A stretch of DNA of 64,000 nt from an uncultured Collinsella sp. (GCA_959605475.1 CAUHFS010000001.1:1-64000), one strand, 5' to 3'; counted from the first letter of the stretch, positions 35,953 to 45,809 are shown. Notes: generated by a model from the letters alone, not told the origin. Made by a program: numbers and translations.

Positions 35953-37182
35953 CTACACGCGCGTCGCATCCTTGGGGCTCATGGTCATGCTCTGGAAGCG
36001 GTTTTCCATGTACTCGTTATCGAAGTGCTCTCCGTAGAACTGTGCGACGGGAATGTCCGGCTCCGTGCCGTTAACGCGCTGGTACCAGTAGTCGAGCGAC
36101 TGCAGCGTCATGACGCCGTCGACCAGCATGATAACGGTAAAGATGACGGTGGCCGAGTAGCGGCTCTTCCAGGGGATCTTGTTGATAAGCTTAAGCAGCC
36201 TCGGCAGCAGCAGCTTGATCCAGATGAGGCCGCCCAGGCCCCACAGGCAGGCGAAGCCCGTGCAGGTGCGTCCGCCCGTGAGGACCACGAGCGGATCGGG
36301 CAAACCGAACAGCGTTATGTGCGAGTAGCTCCACGAGACCACGCCAAACGCGGTCTGCATAAACCAGCCCACGAACACCTCAAAGCTGGCGCCGAGCAGG
36401 GCGCTCACCAGGAAAATGATGATGGGGTTCTTTTTGTAGAAGCGGTTAAGCACCATGGTCATGAGCACGGCGCCAAATCCGTAGATGGGGCTGAAGGGGC
36501 CAAACAGCATGCCGGCGCGGTTCTGATAGACGCCCGGGTCGTCGACCGTCATGTGCCAGATGTCCTCGGCGATCAGGCCGAGTATGCAGCAGACAAAGAA
36601 CACCCAGAACAGGTTGAAGTAGTTGAGCTTGATGTAGCCCTCGCCGGTTTCATCGCGGCCGAGCATGCCCTCGGCGGCGGCGTCGCGGTCGAGCATCTCC
36701 TGCAGGCGGCGCTGCAGTTCGCGCTCCTGGCGAAGCGTAGGATCGACGGTGGCTGAAAGCGCGATGAGGATACCGAGCTGAATAGCGGGACGAAGCAAGA
36801 AGAGCCCGATACCTTGGAGCATCACGTCGACCAAAAGCTCGACGACGGTGAATGCAATAAGGATGTAGGACAGGCGGGCGGCGTTACGGCGCTGGTTTTT
36901 GATAAGGTCCAGGCCAAAGATGATTAGGATGACGGCACTTGCCGCAGAGAGCATGATGCCGGCGACGATAAGGCCGACTGCGACGAGCGTGTTATCGCCG
37001 AGCTTTTCGGTGGCGTTGCCGTTAACAAGTGCCGTGATGACCTGCCACATAAAGGCAGCGACTGACGGGAGCGTGCCCACGCCGGAAAGGATGCACAGGA
37101 CGGCGTACACCTTAATGATGAGGGGGATCTTCTTGACCTCCGTGGCGCTGGGGACGCTGGGGTCGAGTTCGTTTCGATCCAT
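35953..37182 (-). CDS. Putative ABC transporter permease, CmpB-like (PF06541)
   Basis: A 409-residue membrane protein. The N-terminal part has about four hydrophobic helices (about 20-150). A charged cytoplasmic stretch (about 150-190) with RQERELQRRLQEMLDRD follows, then the CmpB/DUF1113 region (about 195-370) with NLFWVFFVCCILGLIAED, GMLFGPFSPIYGFGAV and the CTGFACLWGLGG motif. The family is called an ABC permease by annotation, but no ATPase is next to it, so transport is unproven. Start ATG with AAAGGTT-type site upstream. It is divergent from purF. Confidence 0.75.
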   Translation of the reverse strand: MDRNELDPSVPSATEVKKIPLIIKVYAVLCILSGVGTLPSVAAFMWQVITALVNGNATEKLGDNTLVAVGLIVAGIMLSAASAVILIIFGLDLIKNQRRNAARLSYILIAFTVVELLVDVMLQGIGLFLLRPAIQLGILIALSATVDPTLRQERELQRRLQEMLDRDAAAEGMLGRDETGEGYIKLNYFNLFWVFFVCCILGLIAEDIWHMTVDDPGVYQNRAGMLFGPFSPIYGFGAVLMTMVLNRFYKKNPIIIFLVSALLGASFEVFVGWFMQTAFGVVSWSYSHITLFGLPDPLVVLTGGRTCTGFACLWGLGGLIWIKLLLPRLLKLINKIPWKSRYSATVIFTVIMLVDGVMTLQSLDYWYQRVNGTEPDIPVAQFYGEHFDNEYMENRFQSMTMSPKDATRV

Positions 37183-37420
37183 ACAGAACCTTTCTCGCTT
37201 TGTTGTAGGTTATAAGGATACGCCGCCGACCTGCCAAAAGACAGGACGAACGTCCCAATTGCAACTTTGTAATCCCCAACGGCGGACGCGGCGGCCATCT
37301 GGGGGCGCGGGCACTTACACTGGACAGACCGATAAAATGTTTGGCAACAAAACTGATTATTAGCTCGGTGGGCTTTTAAAAAGCGCTGTTCACGCGCGGG
37401 AGTGCTTGTCTTGCCGTGCG

Positions 37421-37426
37421 TATAAT
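37421..37426 (+). promoter_or_regulatory. -10 box of the purF promoter
   Basis: A perfect TATAAT lies 43 nt ahead of the purF start, with TG four bases upstream. No good -35 box is seen at the expected distance. Confidence 0.45.
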
Positions 37427-37468
37427 AAGGCGGGTAACGCCAAAAATACGAGGCTCTGAGGGGATACC

Positions 37469-39139
37469 ATGTCTCAAGAAACCATCCGCGCGGCCGAGCG
37501 TGCCGCGGGACAGGTGAACACCATGTCGACGTATGATCCGGACTCCGACCAGCTGCATGAGGAATGCGGCGTTTTTGGTGTCTGGGCGCCCGATCGCGAC
37601 GTGGCTCGACTGACGTACTTTGGCCTGCGTGCACTGCAGCACCGTGGCCAAGAATCGGCGGGAATCGCTGTTGGTGACGGCGGTACGGTTATGGTCCGCA
37701 AGGATCTGGGCCTGCTCGACCGCGTGTTCTCCAATGCCGACCTGTCGACGCTCTCCGGTCAGCTGGCCGTGGGTCATGTGCGCTACGGCACCGCCGGTGC
37801 CAAGAGCTGGGAAGCCTCTCAGCCGCACCTCTCTACCATCAATAGCGTCATTATCGCGCTCGCGCACAACGGCACCCTCGTCAACACCGACGAGCTGCGC
37901 CGCCAGCTGATCGAGCTGGGCGTGCCGTTCCTCTCCAACTCGGATTCCGAGGTCGCTACCAAGCTCATCGGCTACTTTACCCAGCGTACGGGCCACCTGC
38001 GCGAGGGCATTCGCAAGACCATGGAGCTCGTGCGCGGCGGCTACGCCATGACGCTCATCAACGAGCAGGCGCTCTACGCGTTCCGCGATCCGCACGGCAT
38101 TCGCCCGCTCGTGCTGGGCAAGCTGGTGGACGAGGGCCTGGACCAGGCCGATGCCGCATCCGTTTCGCAGCTGCCGTCGCAGGACGGCGCCGCGACGGTC
38201 GACGCCACCACCCATGTCACCCGCGCCGGCGGCTGGGTCGTCGCCTCCGAAACTTGTGCGCTCGACATTGTGGGTGCCGAGTACGTCCGCGACGTCCGTC
38301 CCGGTGAGATTTTGCGCATCAGCGCCGAGGGCCTTGTGTCCGAGCAGGGCGTGCCCGCCGCCGAAGAGCCTGCTAACTGCATCTTTGAGCAGGTCTACTT
38401 TGCTCGCCCCGATTCCATCATGAACGGCAAGAGCGTCTACGCCTGCCGTTATGACATGGGTCGTCAGTTGGCACATGAGGAGCCCGTCGAGGCTGACCTG
38501 GTCATCGGCGTGCCCGACTCCGGCCTGCCGCCCGCGGAGGGGTATTCGCACGAGAGCGGTATTCCTTTTGGCGAGGGCCTTATCAAGAACCGCTACGTGG
38601 GCCGTACGTTTATCGAGCCTACGCAGGAGCTGCGTGCCATGGGCGTGCGTATGAAACTCAACCCGCTGCGCGACAACATCGAGGGCAAGCGCCTGGTCGT
38701 CATCGACGACTCCATCGTGCGCGGCACCACCATGGTGCAGCTCGTCAAGATGCTGCGCAACGCCGGTGCCAAGGAGATTCATATTCGCATCAACTCGCCC
38801 GAGGTCATCTGGCCGTGCTTCTACGGTATCGATACCGACGTGCAGTCGCAGCTCATCAGCGCCAACAAGACGGTCGATGAGATCTGCGAGTACATTGGCG
38901 CCGATTCGCTGGCTTTCCTTTCGGTCGAGGGCCTGCTGAAGGTCATGCCCAAGGGCGGCTACTGCGATGCGTGCTTTACCGGCCGCTATCCCGTGGCGAT
39001 TCCCGAGAGCTTTGGCCGCGACAAATTCATGGAGGGCTTTAAGCCCCGCAACCTGGACAAGCCGCTACACTTTGACGACGACGCCGTGGTCGAGAAATAT
39101 GACGACCGCAGCTGGGAAGAGGAACACGGTGAGGCCTAA
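37469..39139 (+). CDS. purF: Amidophosphoribosyltransferase
   Basis: A protein of 556 residues that catalyses the first committed purine step, glutamine plus PRPP to phosphoribosylamine. The N-terminal propeptide (about 1-32) ends before Cys in HEECGVFGV, which becomes the N-terminal nucleophile after cleavage. The glutaminase domain (about 33-270) is followed by the phosphoribosyltransferase domain with the PRPP loop VVIDDSIVRGTT near 410-421. Cysteines in the C-terminal region (YCDACF, and WPCFYG) could hold an iron-sulfur cluster as in the Bacillus enzyme. The N-terminus is longer than usual; an ATG at 37523 is an alternative start. First gene of purF-purM-purN. Confidence 0.96.
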   Translation: MSQETIRAAERAAGQVNTMSTYDPDSDQLHEECGVFGVWAPDRDVARLTYFGLRALQHRGQESAGIAVGDGGTVMVRKDLGLLDRVFSNADLSTLSGQLAVGHVRYGTAGAKSWEASQPHLSTINSVIIALAHNGTLVNTDELRRQLIELGVPFLSNSDSEVATKLIGYFTQRTGHLREGIRKTMELVRGGYAMTLINEQALYAFRDPHGIRPLVLGKLVDEGLDQADAASVSQLPSQDGAATVDATTHVTRAGGWVVASETCALDIVGAEYVRDVRPGEILRISAEGLVSEQGVPAAEEPANCIFEQVYFARPDSIMNGKSVYACRYDMGRQLAHEEPVEADLVIGVPDSGLPPAEGYSHESGIPFGEGLIKNRYVGRTFIEPTQELRAMGVRMKLNPLRDNIEGKRLVVIDDSIVRGTTMVQLVKMLRNAGAKEIHIRINSPEVIWPCFYGIDTDVQSQLISANKTVDEICEYIGADSLAFLSVEGLLKVMPKGGYCDACFTGRYPVAIPESFGRDKFMEGFKPRNLDKPLHFDDDAVVEKYDDRSWEEEHGEA

Positions 39140-39293
39140 AACCTGCCATTTAGGACAGGTTTATTTTGGTAGGTTTTACCTGCTGTTTTGTTGATATGAC
39201 GGCGCGTGCTGTTATGGCGCGCGCCGAAATGGCGCAACTATGAGCACCGTTTGGCGCCTGCTCGTCAGACGGTAGTGGGAGAGGAAGGCTCAG

Positions 39294-40397
39294 ATGAGCG
39301 ACAGCAAGCATGTGACGTACGAGGACGCCGGCGTCGATACCGCCGAGGGCGGCCGCGCCGTCGACGCTATTAAGCAGATGGTCAAGGACACCAACCGCCC
39401 CGAGGTCATCGGCGGCATCGGTGGCTTTGGCGGCCTGTTCTCGGCCGCCGCGCTTAAGGATATGGAAGACCCGATCCTGATCAGCGGTACCGACGGCGTC
39501 GGCACCAAGCTCGTGCTCGCCCAGATCATGGACCGTCACGAGACGGTGGGCCAGGACTTGGTCGCCATGTGCGTCAACGACATTTTGGCTTCGGGCGCCG
39601 AGCCGCTGTTCTTCCTGGATTACGTTGCCATCGGTCACATTGAGGCCGAGCACATGGCAAAGATCATCAAGGGCGTGGCTGACGGCTGCAAGCTCGCGGG
39701 CTGCGCGCTCGTGGGCGGCGAGATGGCCGAGCACCCCGGCGTCATGGCTCCCGCCGATTACGACCTCGCCGGCTTTACCGTGGGCGTCGTCGACCGTCCC
39801 AAGATGCTTGACCCCGCGAACGTTCGCCCCGGCGATGTGATCCTGGGTCTGCCTTCCACCGGCGTGCACTCCAACGGCTACTCACTCGTGCGTAAGGTCA
39901 TCGGTGTCGACGGCATCAAGCCGGGCACGCCCGAGGCCGCCGCTAAGGCCGAGGAACTGAGCCGTCCGCTCGAGGAGCTCGACGGTGCTTCGCTGGCCGA
40001 TGCTCTGCTGGCCCCTACGCGCATCTACGTCAGGCCGATTCTGGAGCTGCTGCGCGGCGGCGCCAACGTGCACGCCATCGCCCACATCACCGGCGGCGGC
40101 ATCACCGAGAACCTCAACCGCGCGCTCGCCGACGATGTCGATGCCGTGGTCACCCGCAGCGGCGCCGAGATGGGCTGGGATGTTCCGCCCGTCATTACTT
40201 ACGTGTCGCGTCAGGCCGAGCTCGCGCCCAACGAGGCATGCAAGACCTTCAACATGGGCGTCGGCCTGTGCCTGATCGTTGCCCCCGAGGACGAGGCTGC
40301 CGTGACCGAGGCTCTGGTCGCGCTGGGCGAGAAGCCGTTCCGCGTGGGCGAGTGCGTCGAGGGTTCCGGTAAGGTCGTGTACTCCGATGAGCGCTAG
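39294..40397 (+). CDS. purM: Phosphoribosylformylglycinamidine cyclo-ligase (AIR synthetase)
   Basis: A protein of 367 residues. It closes the imidazole ring of FGAM using ATP. Motifs: YEDAGVDTAEGGRAVDAIK at the N-terminus, GIGGFGGLF, DGVGTKLVLA with the ATP/Mg site, and GGGITENLNRAL in the C-terminal domain. GAGAGGAAGG precedes the ATG. It overlaps the start of purN by 11 nt, so the two are translationally coupled. purM lies 154 nt after purF, with no terminator between them. Confidence 0.96.
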   Translation: MSDSKHVTYEDAGVDTAEGGRAVDAIKQMVKDTNRPEVIGGIGGFGGLFSAAALKDMEDPILISGTDGVGTKLVLAQIMDRHETVGQDLVAMCVNDILASGAEPLFFLDYVAIGHIEAEHMAKIIKGVADGCKLAGCALVGGEMAEHPGVMAPADYDLAGFTVGVVDRPKMLDPANVRPGDVILGLPSTGVHSNGYSLVRKVIGVDGIKPGTPEAAAKAEELSRPLEELDGASLADALLAPTRIYVRPILELLRGGANVHAIAHITGGGITENLNRALADDVDAVVTRSGAEMGWDVPPVITYVSRQAELAPNEACKTFNMGVGLCLIVAPEDEAAVTEALVALGEKPFRVGECVEGSGKVVYSDER

Positions 40398-41085
40398 CGA
40401 GCAGATGGCTGCTGCCGAGGGCCTGGGCTTTGTGCCCTACACCCGTCCGACCGGCACCGATACGGCCGAGCCGCTCAAGATCGGCGTGCTCATCAGCGGC
40501 TCTGGCACCAACCTGCAGGCGCTGATTGACCTGATCGCCGCCGGCAAACTCAATGCTTCGATCGAGCTGGTGGTCTCGAGCCGTCCTTCGGCCAAGGGCT
40601 TGCAACGCGCCGAGCGTGCAGGTATCCAGACGCTGACGCTCTCCAAGGATGTCTATGCCGACCCTATTGCCGCCGACGAGATCATCGCGCACGAGCTGCT
40701 CGAGCGCGGCTGCGAATATGTGGTCATGGCCGGCTACATGCGCATGGTGCGCACGCCGCTGCTGGCGGCGTTCCCCAATCGCGTGGTCAACCTGCATCCG
40801 GCGCTGCTGCCGAGCTTTACCGGCGCGCATGCGATCGACGATGCCTTTGTCCGCGGCGTTAAGGTGACCGGTGTGACCGTGCACTTTGCCAACGAGATCT
40901 ACGACAACGGCCCCATCATCGCCCAGCGCGCGCTGGCTGTCGAGGAAGGCTGGGATGTCGACATGCTCGAGGAGCACATCCATGCGATCGAGCATGTGCT
41001 GTATCCCGAGGTCGTGCAGATGCTCGCCGACGGTCGCGTCCACGTGCTGGAGAGCGGCAAGGTCGCAATTGATGCGGCGCGTTAG
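40387..41085 (+). CDS. purN: Phosphoribosylglycinamide formyltransferase
   Basis: A protein of 232 residues. An N-terminal extension of about 30 residues precedes the normal start KIGVLISGSGTNLQALID. The catalytic triad region includes N of RVVNLHPALLPSF, H in the same motif and D of VHFANEIYDNGPII. It moves a formyl group from 10-formyl-THF to GAR. Its ATG lies inside the end of purM (ATGAGCGCTAG), giving coupled translation. A hairpin terminator follows at 41136-41180. Together with purD, purE, purF and purM, most early purine steps are covered in the window. Confidence 0.95.
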   Translation: MSASEQMAAAEGLGFVPYTRPTGTDTAEPLKIGVLISGSGTNLQALIDLIAAGKLNASIELVVSSRPSAKGLQRAERAGIQTLTLSKDVYADPIAADEIIAHELLERGCEYVVMAGYMRMVRTPLLAAFPNRVVNLHPALLPSFTGAHAIDDAFVRGVKVTGVTVHFANEIYDNGPIIAQRALAVEEGWDVDMLEEHIHAIEHVLYPEVVQMLADGRVHVLESGKVAIDAAR

Positions 41086-41135
41086 CTCGTGTAAAAGGGT
41101 CGCCTAGGTTTCTTTGTGACATAAGCAATCGAAAT

Positions 41136-41181
41136 AGCCGCTTGGGGCATATGGAACCACATGTGCCCCAAGCGGCTTTTA
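41136..41181 (+). terminator. Terminator of the purF-purM-purN operon
   Basis: AGCCGCTTGGGGCA pairs with TGCCCCAAGCGGCT and runs into TTTT. Confidence 0.85.
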
Positions 41182-41231
41182 CCATCTCTTCGATTTCGGG
41201 CTCCTGATAACGTGACAGGTGGGACCGAAAA

Positions 41232-41384
41232 ATGGGGGGGGTGGTTGGCTGCGCGCATGATATGGATATCAGCGGCGATTTCTCCATCTCGGTAAATAAA
41301 GATGGCTTCAAGTTCAGTATCGGTTCGAACTTCGAGGTAGCAACCCTGTTCAACGATTTTCTTGCACTGACACCCATGTCATGA
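41232..41384 (+). CDS. Possible 50-residue small protein starting in a G run
   Basis: An open frame of 50 codons, ATG then a run of eight G, with a composition unlike random sequence: DISGDFSISVNKDGFKFSIG shows alternating polar and hydrophobic residues as in a beta-hairpin. AGGTGGG lies about 10 nt upstream. I do not recognise it. The G run straight after the start codon means slippage would change the frame. It could equally be a non-coding stretch between the purine operon and the zinc-ribbon genes, or a remnant of a larger gene. Confidence 0.3.
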   Translation: MGGVVGCAHDMDISGDFSISVNKDGFKFSIGSNFEVATLFNDFLALTPMS

Positions 41385-41539
41385 GCAAGGATAACTAGCC
41401 GGTATAGAGTCGCTTGAGCGGGTATGTGTCTGTTCAAGTGACCCATCGATTTGTTTAAGAAATAGTCAAACTACGAAACAAGCGGCACGTGGGTAACTCA
41501 CGACTCAGCGAGAGTAAAAGGAATAGGAGAAGAAGGTTC

Positions 41540-42757
41540 ATGTTTTGCCCCAAATGTGGCAGCAAGATTGGTGATGATGCGCGGTTCTGTACCGAATGCG
41601 GTCTGCCCTTGGGCGGGCTCTCGGGCAAGACTGCGGCCGAGGAGGGGCCCAAGGCCGAGCCGTCGGAGCGAGAATCATCGTCCGCTGAAGTCATAATGGA
41701 ACCCACAGATACCGAAACGGACTCTGCGATAGGATCCGCGAATGCCGAGTCCACAGCAGAACCGAGCCCCGAGCCGGTCTCGAAGACCGCGAATAGCGGT
41801 CACTCCCAGATGTACAACTTCTTTATGCAACGCTGTCAGGTCGGTAACCGCCTAGTGCCGCAGTTTGCTATCATGATCGCCGCATTTATCGCCGCGGCAG
41901 GCATCGCTTACGCTGCTTTCATGCTCTACAAGAACTTCATCGAGCCCAATCTCCAGCAGCAATCCGTGCAACAGGAGCAAGCGACCGAAAGGCCCAAGAA
42001 GGACGAGAGAGCGGCCGAAGAAGTTGTCTATACGTTGGAGGCAAAGTCATTGACGGTGTCTGCTCCAGTCGACCCTATGCTCGAACAGGGCGAGCGGAGG
42101 GACATGGAATGGTCCTATCCGCAACTTAAGAGCTCCACCAAAGACGACGTTGCAGACAAAATTAACAAGGCGATTCTCGAGCCCCTTCAAATTGATGCGG
42201 AGCGAACGAATCGAGCATCAGATAATGAGCAATCAGATGCTGAGTTGTACCCCGACGGCGAATTTCCCTGCATATCGAGAAACGTGACGGTTACGTACAT
42301 GGATGAGAACTTTTTCTGTATCCGTGACGAGCGCTATTCGACGGGATGGGGTCCGCATGGCGGCACGGTTGTGACTGGTGTTATTTTTGATTTGCATACG
42401 GGTGATACTGTTAGTCCTCAGGACATGTTTGGCATTGATACCGAGGATCTTGCCAGTTCCATGAGTTCGGCAGTTTGGCCGTATCTTACGGAAATGGGCA
42501 GAGAACATCCGTCTGATTACAATTCGATGCTCATGCGGAGCAATTCTTCGGACTATTCAATCAAGGGCTCAACGTGCTTGTGTGTGACATCCAAGGGGCT
42601 GGTGTATCACACCGAAGACTATGAGCTCGGTTCTTTTGCGGACGGCAATTGCGAGATTTTGGTTGCGTCCTGGGATGATGAGTCTCAAGTTGGGTCCGAA
42701 GTAATCCCTGATGAGGTCAAGGACGGTACAACGGTGAAAGTCGATAAGGAGGACTAA
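41540..42757 (+). CDS. Zinc-ribbon membrane protein with DUF3298/RsiV-like outer domain
   Basis: About 405 residues. A zinc ribbon MFCPKCGSKIGDDARFCTECG (shown here as CPKCG then FCTECG, residues 3-23) leads to a Glu/Ser/Ala-rich linker, one membrane helix (about 112-135) and an outer domain. The outer domain (about 170-400) has YPQLKSSTKDDVADKINKAI and a FDLHTGDTVSPQDMFG segment, as in the DUF3298 domain of anti-sigma factor RsiV and related proteins. Topology: ribbon inside, domain outside. AGGAGAAGAAGG lies upstream of the ATG. One base separates it from the next zinc-ribbon gene, so both form an operon. Possibly an envelope sensor; function not shown. Confidence 0.75.
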   Translation: MFCPKCGSKIGDDARFCTECGLPLGGLSGKTAAEEGPKAEPSERESSSAEVIMEPTDTETDSAIGSANAESTAEPSPEPVSKTANSGHSQMYNFFMQRCQVGNRLVPQFAIMIAAFIAAAGIAYAAFMLYKNFIEPNLQQQSVQQEQATERPKKDERAAEEVVYTLEAKSLTVSAPVDPMLEQGERRDMEWSYPQLKSSTKDDVADKINKAILEPLQIDAERTNRASDNEQSDAELYPDGEFPCISRNVTVTYMDENFFCIRDERYSTGWGPHGGTVVTGVIFDLHTGDTVSPQDMFGIDTEDLASSMSSAVWPYLTEMGREHPSDYNSMLMRSNSSDYSIKGSTCLCVTSKGLVYHTEDYELGSFADGNCEILVASWDDESQVGSEVIPDEVKDGTTVKVDKED

Positions 42758-42758
42758 C

Positions 42759-44375
42759 ATGTTCTGTCCCAACTGTGGATTTGAGCTTGATGGCGATTTG
42801 CGATACTGCACCGAGTGTGGCTATGCACTCGAAGATGCAAAGGCGGTGCTGAACTCTGCCAGCAACGAAGTGGCAGAAGAGCCTTCCGTTATCAATGAGG
42901 CTGCGGAAGAGATTTTCGCTAGTGACGAAACGGAGAAGGAGCCTTCCGCCGGTGCCGAGGCGGGGGAGGAAAAGTCGCCCGTGGAGAGCGAGCCCGTAGC
43001 GGACGAAGAAGACGACCGGCCCAAGGACGACGTGTCGTCCGATGCAACGCCTTCGATTCAAGCCGTGCGCGCCGACCGGCCAAAGCCGAGCAATCCGGTC
43101 GCCAAGCCCATCGCGGCGCCAGCCCCTGCGCCTGCGGCGAATGTATCCGCACAGAAAAAGGAGCCCAAGGCGCTCTATATCGTTGGTATCGTCGTTGGTC
43201 TGGCAGTCATTGCCATCTTTAGCTATCTGCTGTTCTTTAGCAAGTCCGGCGACGTTGCCCATTACGGCCAGGACAAGGCCATCGTGGTGGCCCAAGAATC
43301 CAAGATTACCCCGACCGACGCAAAGGGCGAGAAGATCAAGAAGTACTCGGTGACCCTGAACGGCGACAACGGCTACAGCACCAATGCTGAGGTTAAGGGT
43401 GACGAGGGCTTCACGGTAAGCCAGTTTCCCGATATCAAACCGGGAAAATATACCCTCACCGTTAGGGACTCCAAGTCAAAAGTCGAGTGGGGCATTCCCG
43501 TCAAAGTCGTCGATAACTCTAAATCCACTGATGCCGTAAAAGAGGTTTCCCTCGAGGTGCCTAAGGCCAACGAGGCCGATACAAAGACAGGCGAAGGCGA
43601 CAAGAAGGATGGAGGCGCCGCTGCGGACAATACCGCTGCGTATGCCGCTTACAAGCAAAAGTGCCAGGAATATCTCGCGTGCTATGGAGAGCCACGAATT
43701 GTTGAGGCGACTGATTCTGTCTATGCGATGCGGGGGCTTTGTCTTGCCGACCTCGTTGATTTTGATCAGGATGGCCAGCCTGAGCTCTTGACCGTTGTGA
43801 ACGGTATGAGCGATGACGAATTAAAGAGCGCTTGGAATGGAGATATAGAGGGACTTCAGAAGTCCTACACCGTAGAGGTTTGGTCGGCAGCTGATGGTGG
43901 CGTCAAGAGGCTTTACAGTCAAAATTGGCTTGATAACAGCAACGGAGGAACGATGTTTCTTCCGCTGATTAAAGCGGATGACGGCAGCATCCTCGTAAGC
44001 CAAAGAACATATGAGATAAGCAATGCGATTACGGCATTGCTTGCTGGCAGGCAGGCTTTGGCTGGGGACAATACTTCGGTATACGGCAAGAAAGGCGATG
44101 TTTTTTCGCTTGTAAGCAACTACGAGTCCTGGGGAGTTGCGCCGAGCGAGGGCAATGGCTACGAAGGCTATTATGCGTCGGAGGGCAAGGAAATTTCCGG
44201 GACGGACTATAATGCTCTATATCAGCAATTTGGCTATGGGCACAATTACCGGACATACTACTTCCTTGATTTCTCAACCTCAGATTACGGCTCTATTTCG
44301 GGGGAATCCCACGTCGATCCCAAACAAGTTGCGGAAGTCACCAAAGATACGCTCAAAAAGGTGGGAATCGAATAA
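42759..44375 (+). CDS. Zinc-ribbon membrane protein with extracytoplasmic domain
   Basis: 538 residues with the same plan as the gene before it: N-terminal ribbon CPNCG...YCTECG (residues 3-23), a long Glu/Ala/Pro-rich linker (about 25-125), a membrane helix (about 139-160) and a large outer part. The outer part contains an Ig-like segment (about 185-250), an Asp/Lys-rich linker and a C-terminal domain with ADLVDFDQDGQPELL, a Ca-loop-like motif shared with the protein at 48166. The ATG is 1 nt past the previous stop, with AAGGAGG upstream. Role unknown; ligand sensing at the envelope is one guess. Confidence 0.7.
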   Translation: MFCPNCGFELDGDLRYCTECGYALEDAKAVLNSASNEVAEEPSVINEAAEEIFASDETEKEPSAGAEAGEEKSPVESEPVADEEDDRPKDDVSSDATPSIQAVRADRPKPSNPVAKPIAAPAPAPAANVSAQKKEPKALYIVGIVVGLAVIAIFSYLLFFSKSGDVAHYGQDKAIVVAQESKITPTDAKGEKIKKYSVTLNGDNGYSTNAEVKGDEGFTVSQFPDIKPGKYTLTVRDSKSKVEWGIPVKVVDNSKSTDAVKEVSLEVPKANEADTKTGEGDKKDGGAAADNTAAYAAYKQKCQEYLACYGEPRIVEATDSVYAMRGLCLADLVDFDQDGQPELLTVVNGMSDDELKSAWNGDIEGLQKSYTVEVWSAADGGVKRLYSQNWLDNSNGGTMFLPLIKADDGSILVSQRTYEISNAITALLAGRQALAGDNTSVYGKKGDVFSLVSNYESWGVAPSEGNGYEGYYASEGKEISGTDYNALYQQFGYGHNYRTYYFLDFSTSDYGSISGESHVDPKQVAEVTKDTLKKVGIE

Positions 44376-44380
44376 AAACT

Positions 44381-44418
44381 GAAAGGGGCTTGGAAAACTG
44401 TTTCCAAGCCCCTTTCTT
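44381..44418. terminator. Bidirectional terminator
   Basis: A perfect 16-bp stem, GAAAGGGGCTTGGAAA with its complement, around loop ACTG. It lies between convergent genes. Confidence 0.85.
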
Positions 44419-45799
44419 ATAGTAGTTGCTCGAGTCCAACAAGCCTCGCGCTGCTTGCTTGAGCCGCTCTATTTTGACACGCTTTGGTAAATCCACTCTT
44501 GCTAAACAAGTAGCACTGTTTGATCGGCTGGCCCAGCAGCGCGCTGCGTCGCTCGAGTGTTTCAAGAACGTCGGTATCTACGGGCTCGTTTCTCCATTTG
44601 CACTCGCCAACGATGAGCTCCCCATCGGCGTCCTCAAGCACAACGTCAATCTCTTCTTGCCGGCGCGTGTTCGGGTTCGTGCCCCACCAAGAGCCGATTG
44701 CCTTGGGCAGCACATCCAGCTCGCTCTCAACAACCTGCCGCATCAACCACTGGCGGCACACTTCTTCAAATGCAGGACCCACAAAGGTGGACAAATCATG
44801 CTTGGCGATACGCGCGGCCACAGCGGCTCCGAGCCCCTCCTCAATTGTTCCTGCGTACAGTGGAACAAAACGATACCAAAACCTAAACAGGTTATCGCAG
44901 ATCCGATAGACTACCTGGCGTTTTGTTGCCTTTACAACAGGCGTGACGCGCTCAACGATTCGCAGCTCGATCAATGCGTCGAGCAGTCGCGCGACCTGTG
45001 GCGTTGCGAGGTGGGTAACATCGGCAATCTCTTTGGAGCGTACATAGCCGTTGGCAATGGCGGTTATGACGGCATTGTAGATAGCCGGGCTGCGGACCTC
45101 TTGCAGCAGATAGTTCTGGGGTTCGGCATACAAAAACGCATCTTGACGCAACAGCGCATGCTCAAGGTTCCATTGAGTGGAACGCGTGCCATCGAGCTGT
45201 GATAGATAGAGCGGCATCCCGCCAACAACGGAATACAGCTCGATGACCCTTTCGATGGGTGCATCGGGAAGCATGAGCGCCGCGTCGAAGATGGTGAAGG
45301 GGTCAATGCGCAGCTGCATGGTGCGGCGTCCATAAAGAGGGCTTTGGTGTCCTAGTACCTGGTGTTCCATAAAGCTCATGGACGACCCGCAGAGTACGAG
45401 GAACAGCTTGCTCGTGTCTTTATGTCGATCGATAAGCGTTTGCAGGCACGAAGAGATGCCCGGATCGCTCTCGGCGAGGTAGGGATACTCGTCAATAATC
45501 AGAACGATTCGCTCTGTCTTGGCGTGTTCGAAGACGGATTCGATTGCAACCTGGATAGAGGGGAACGCTGCTCCTGCGGCGCTATCGCCAAGTATCTCGC
45601 GGCTGAGCAGCGCGAGATTTTCGCTTGCAACGGTTTGCTGCCCAGTAAAGAAGATCACATGGGGTTTGCCCTGTGTAAAGGCGTGAAGCAGGCTGGTTTT
45701 ACCTACGCGACGCCTTCCATAGACTACAGCAAACTGAAAGGAACCCTTTTGATAGGCGGTTTCCAGGGATTCAAGCTCTTCCCGACGTCCAACAAACAT
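44417..45799 (-). CDS. AAA-family ATPase with C-terminal nuclease-like domain (DUF234 type)
   Basis: 460 residues. It begins FVGRREELESLETAY, then Walker A GRRRVGKTSLL (about 29-39) and Walker B IVLIIDEYPYLA (about 118-129), as in archaeal-type STAND-like ATPases. A winged-helix region follows (about 250-310). The C-terminus (about 370-450) has EIDVVLEDADGELIVGECKWR, an E/D...EXK-type motif of restriction-endonuclease-like folds, which is the DUF234 pattern. Such genes are frequent single-gene accessory modules with no settled function; defence or DNA-linked roles are proposed. A strong palindromic operator sits just upstream of the ATG. Confidence 0.85.
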   Translation of the reverse strand: MFVGRREELESLETAYQKGSFQFAVVYGRRRVGKTSLLHAFTQGKPHVIFFTGQQTVASENLALLSREILGDSAAGAAFPSIQVAIESVFEHAKTERIVLIIDEYPYLAESDPGISSCLQTLIDRHKDTSKLFLVLCGSSMSFMEHQVLGHQSPLYGRRTMQLRIDPFTIFDAALMLPDAPIERVIELYSVVGGMPLYLSQLDGTRSTQWNLEHALLRQDAFLYAEPQNYLLQEVRSPAIYNAVITAIANGYVRSKEIADVTHLATPQVARLLDALIELRIVERVTPVVKATKRQVVYRICDNLFRFWYRFVPLYAGTIEEGLGAAVAARIAKHDLSTFVGPAFEEVCRQWLMRQVVESELDVLPKAIGSWWGTNPNTRRQEEIDVVLEDADGELIVGECKWRNEPVDTDVLETLERRSALLGQPIKQCYLFSKSGFTKACQNRAAQASSARLVGLEQLL

Positions 45800-45809
45800 G
45801 ATGTGCCTC

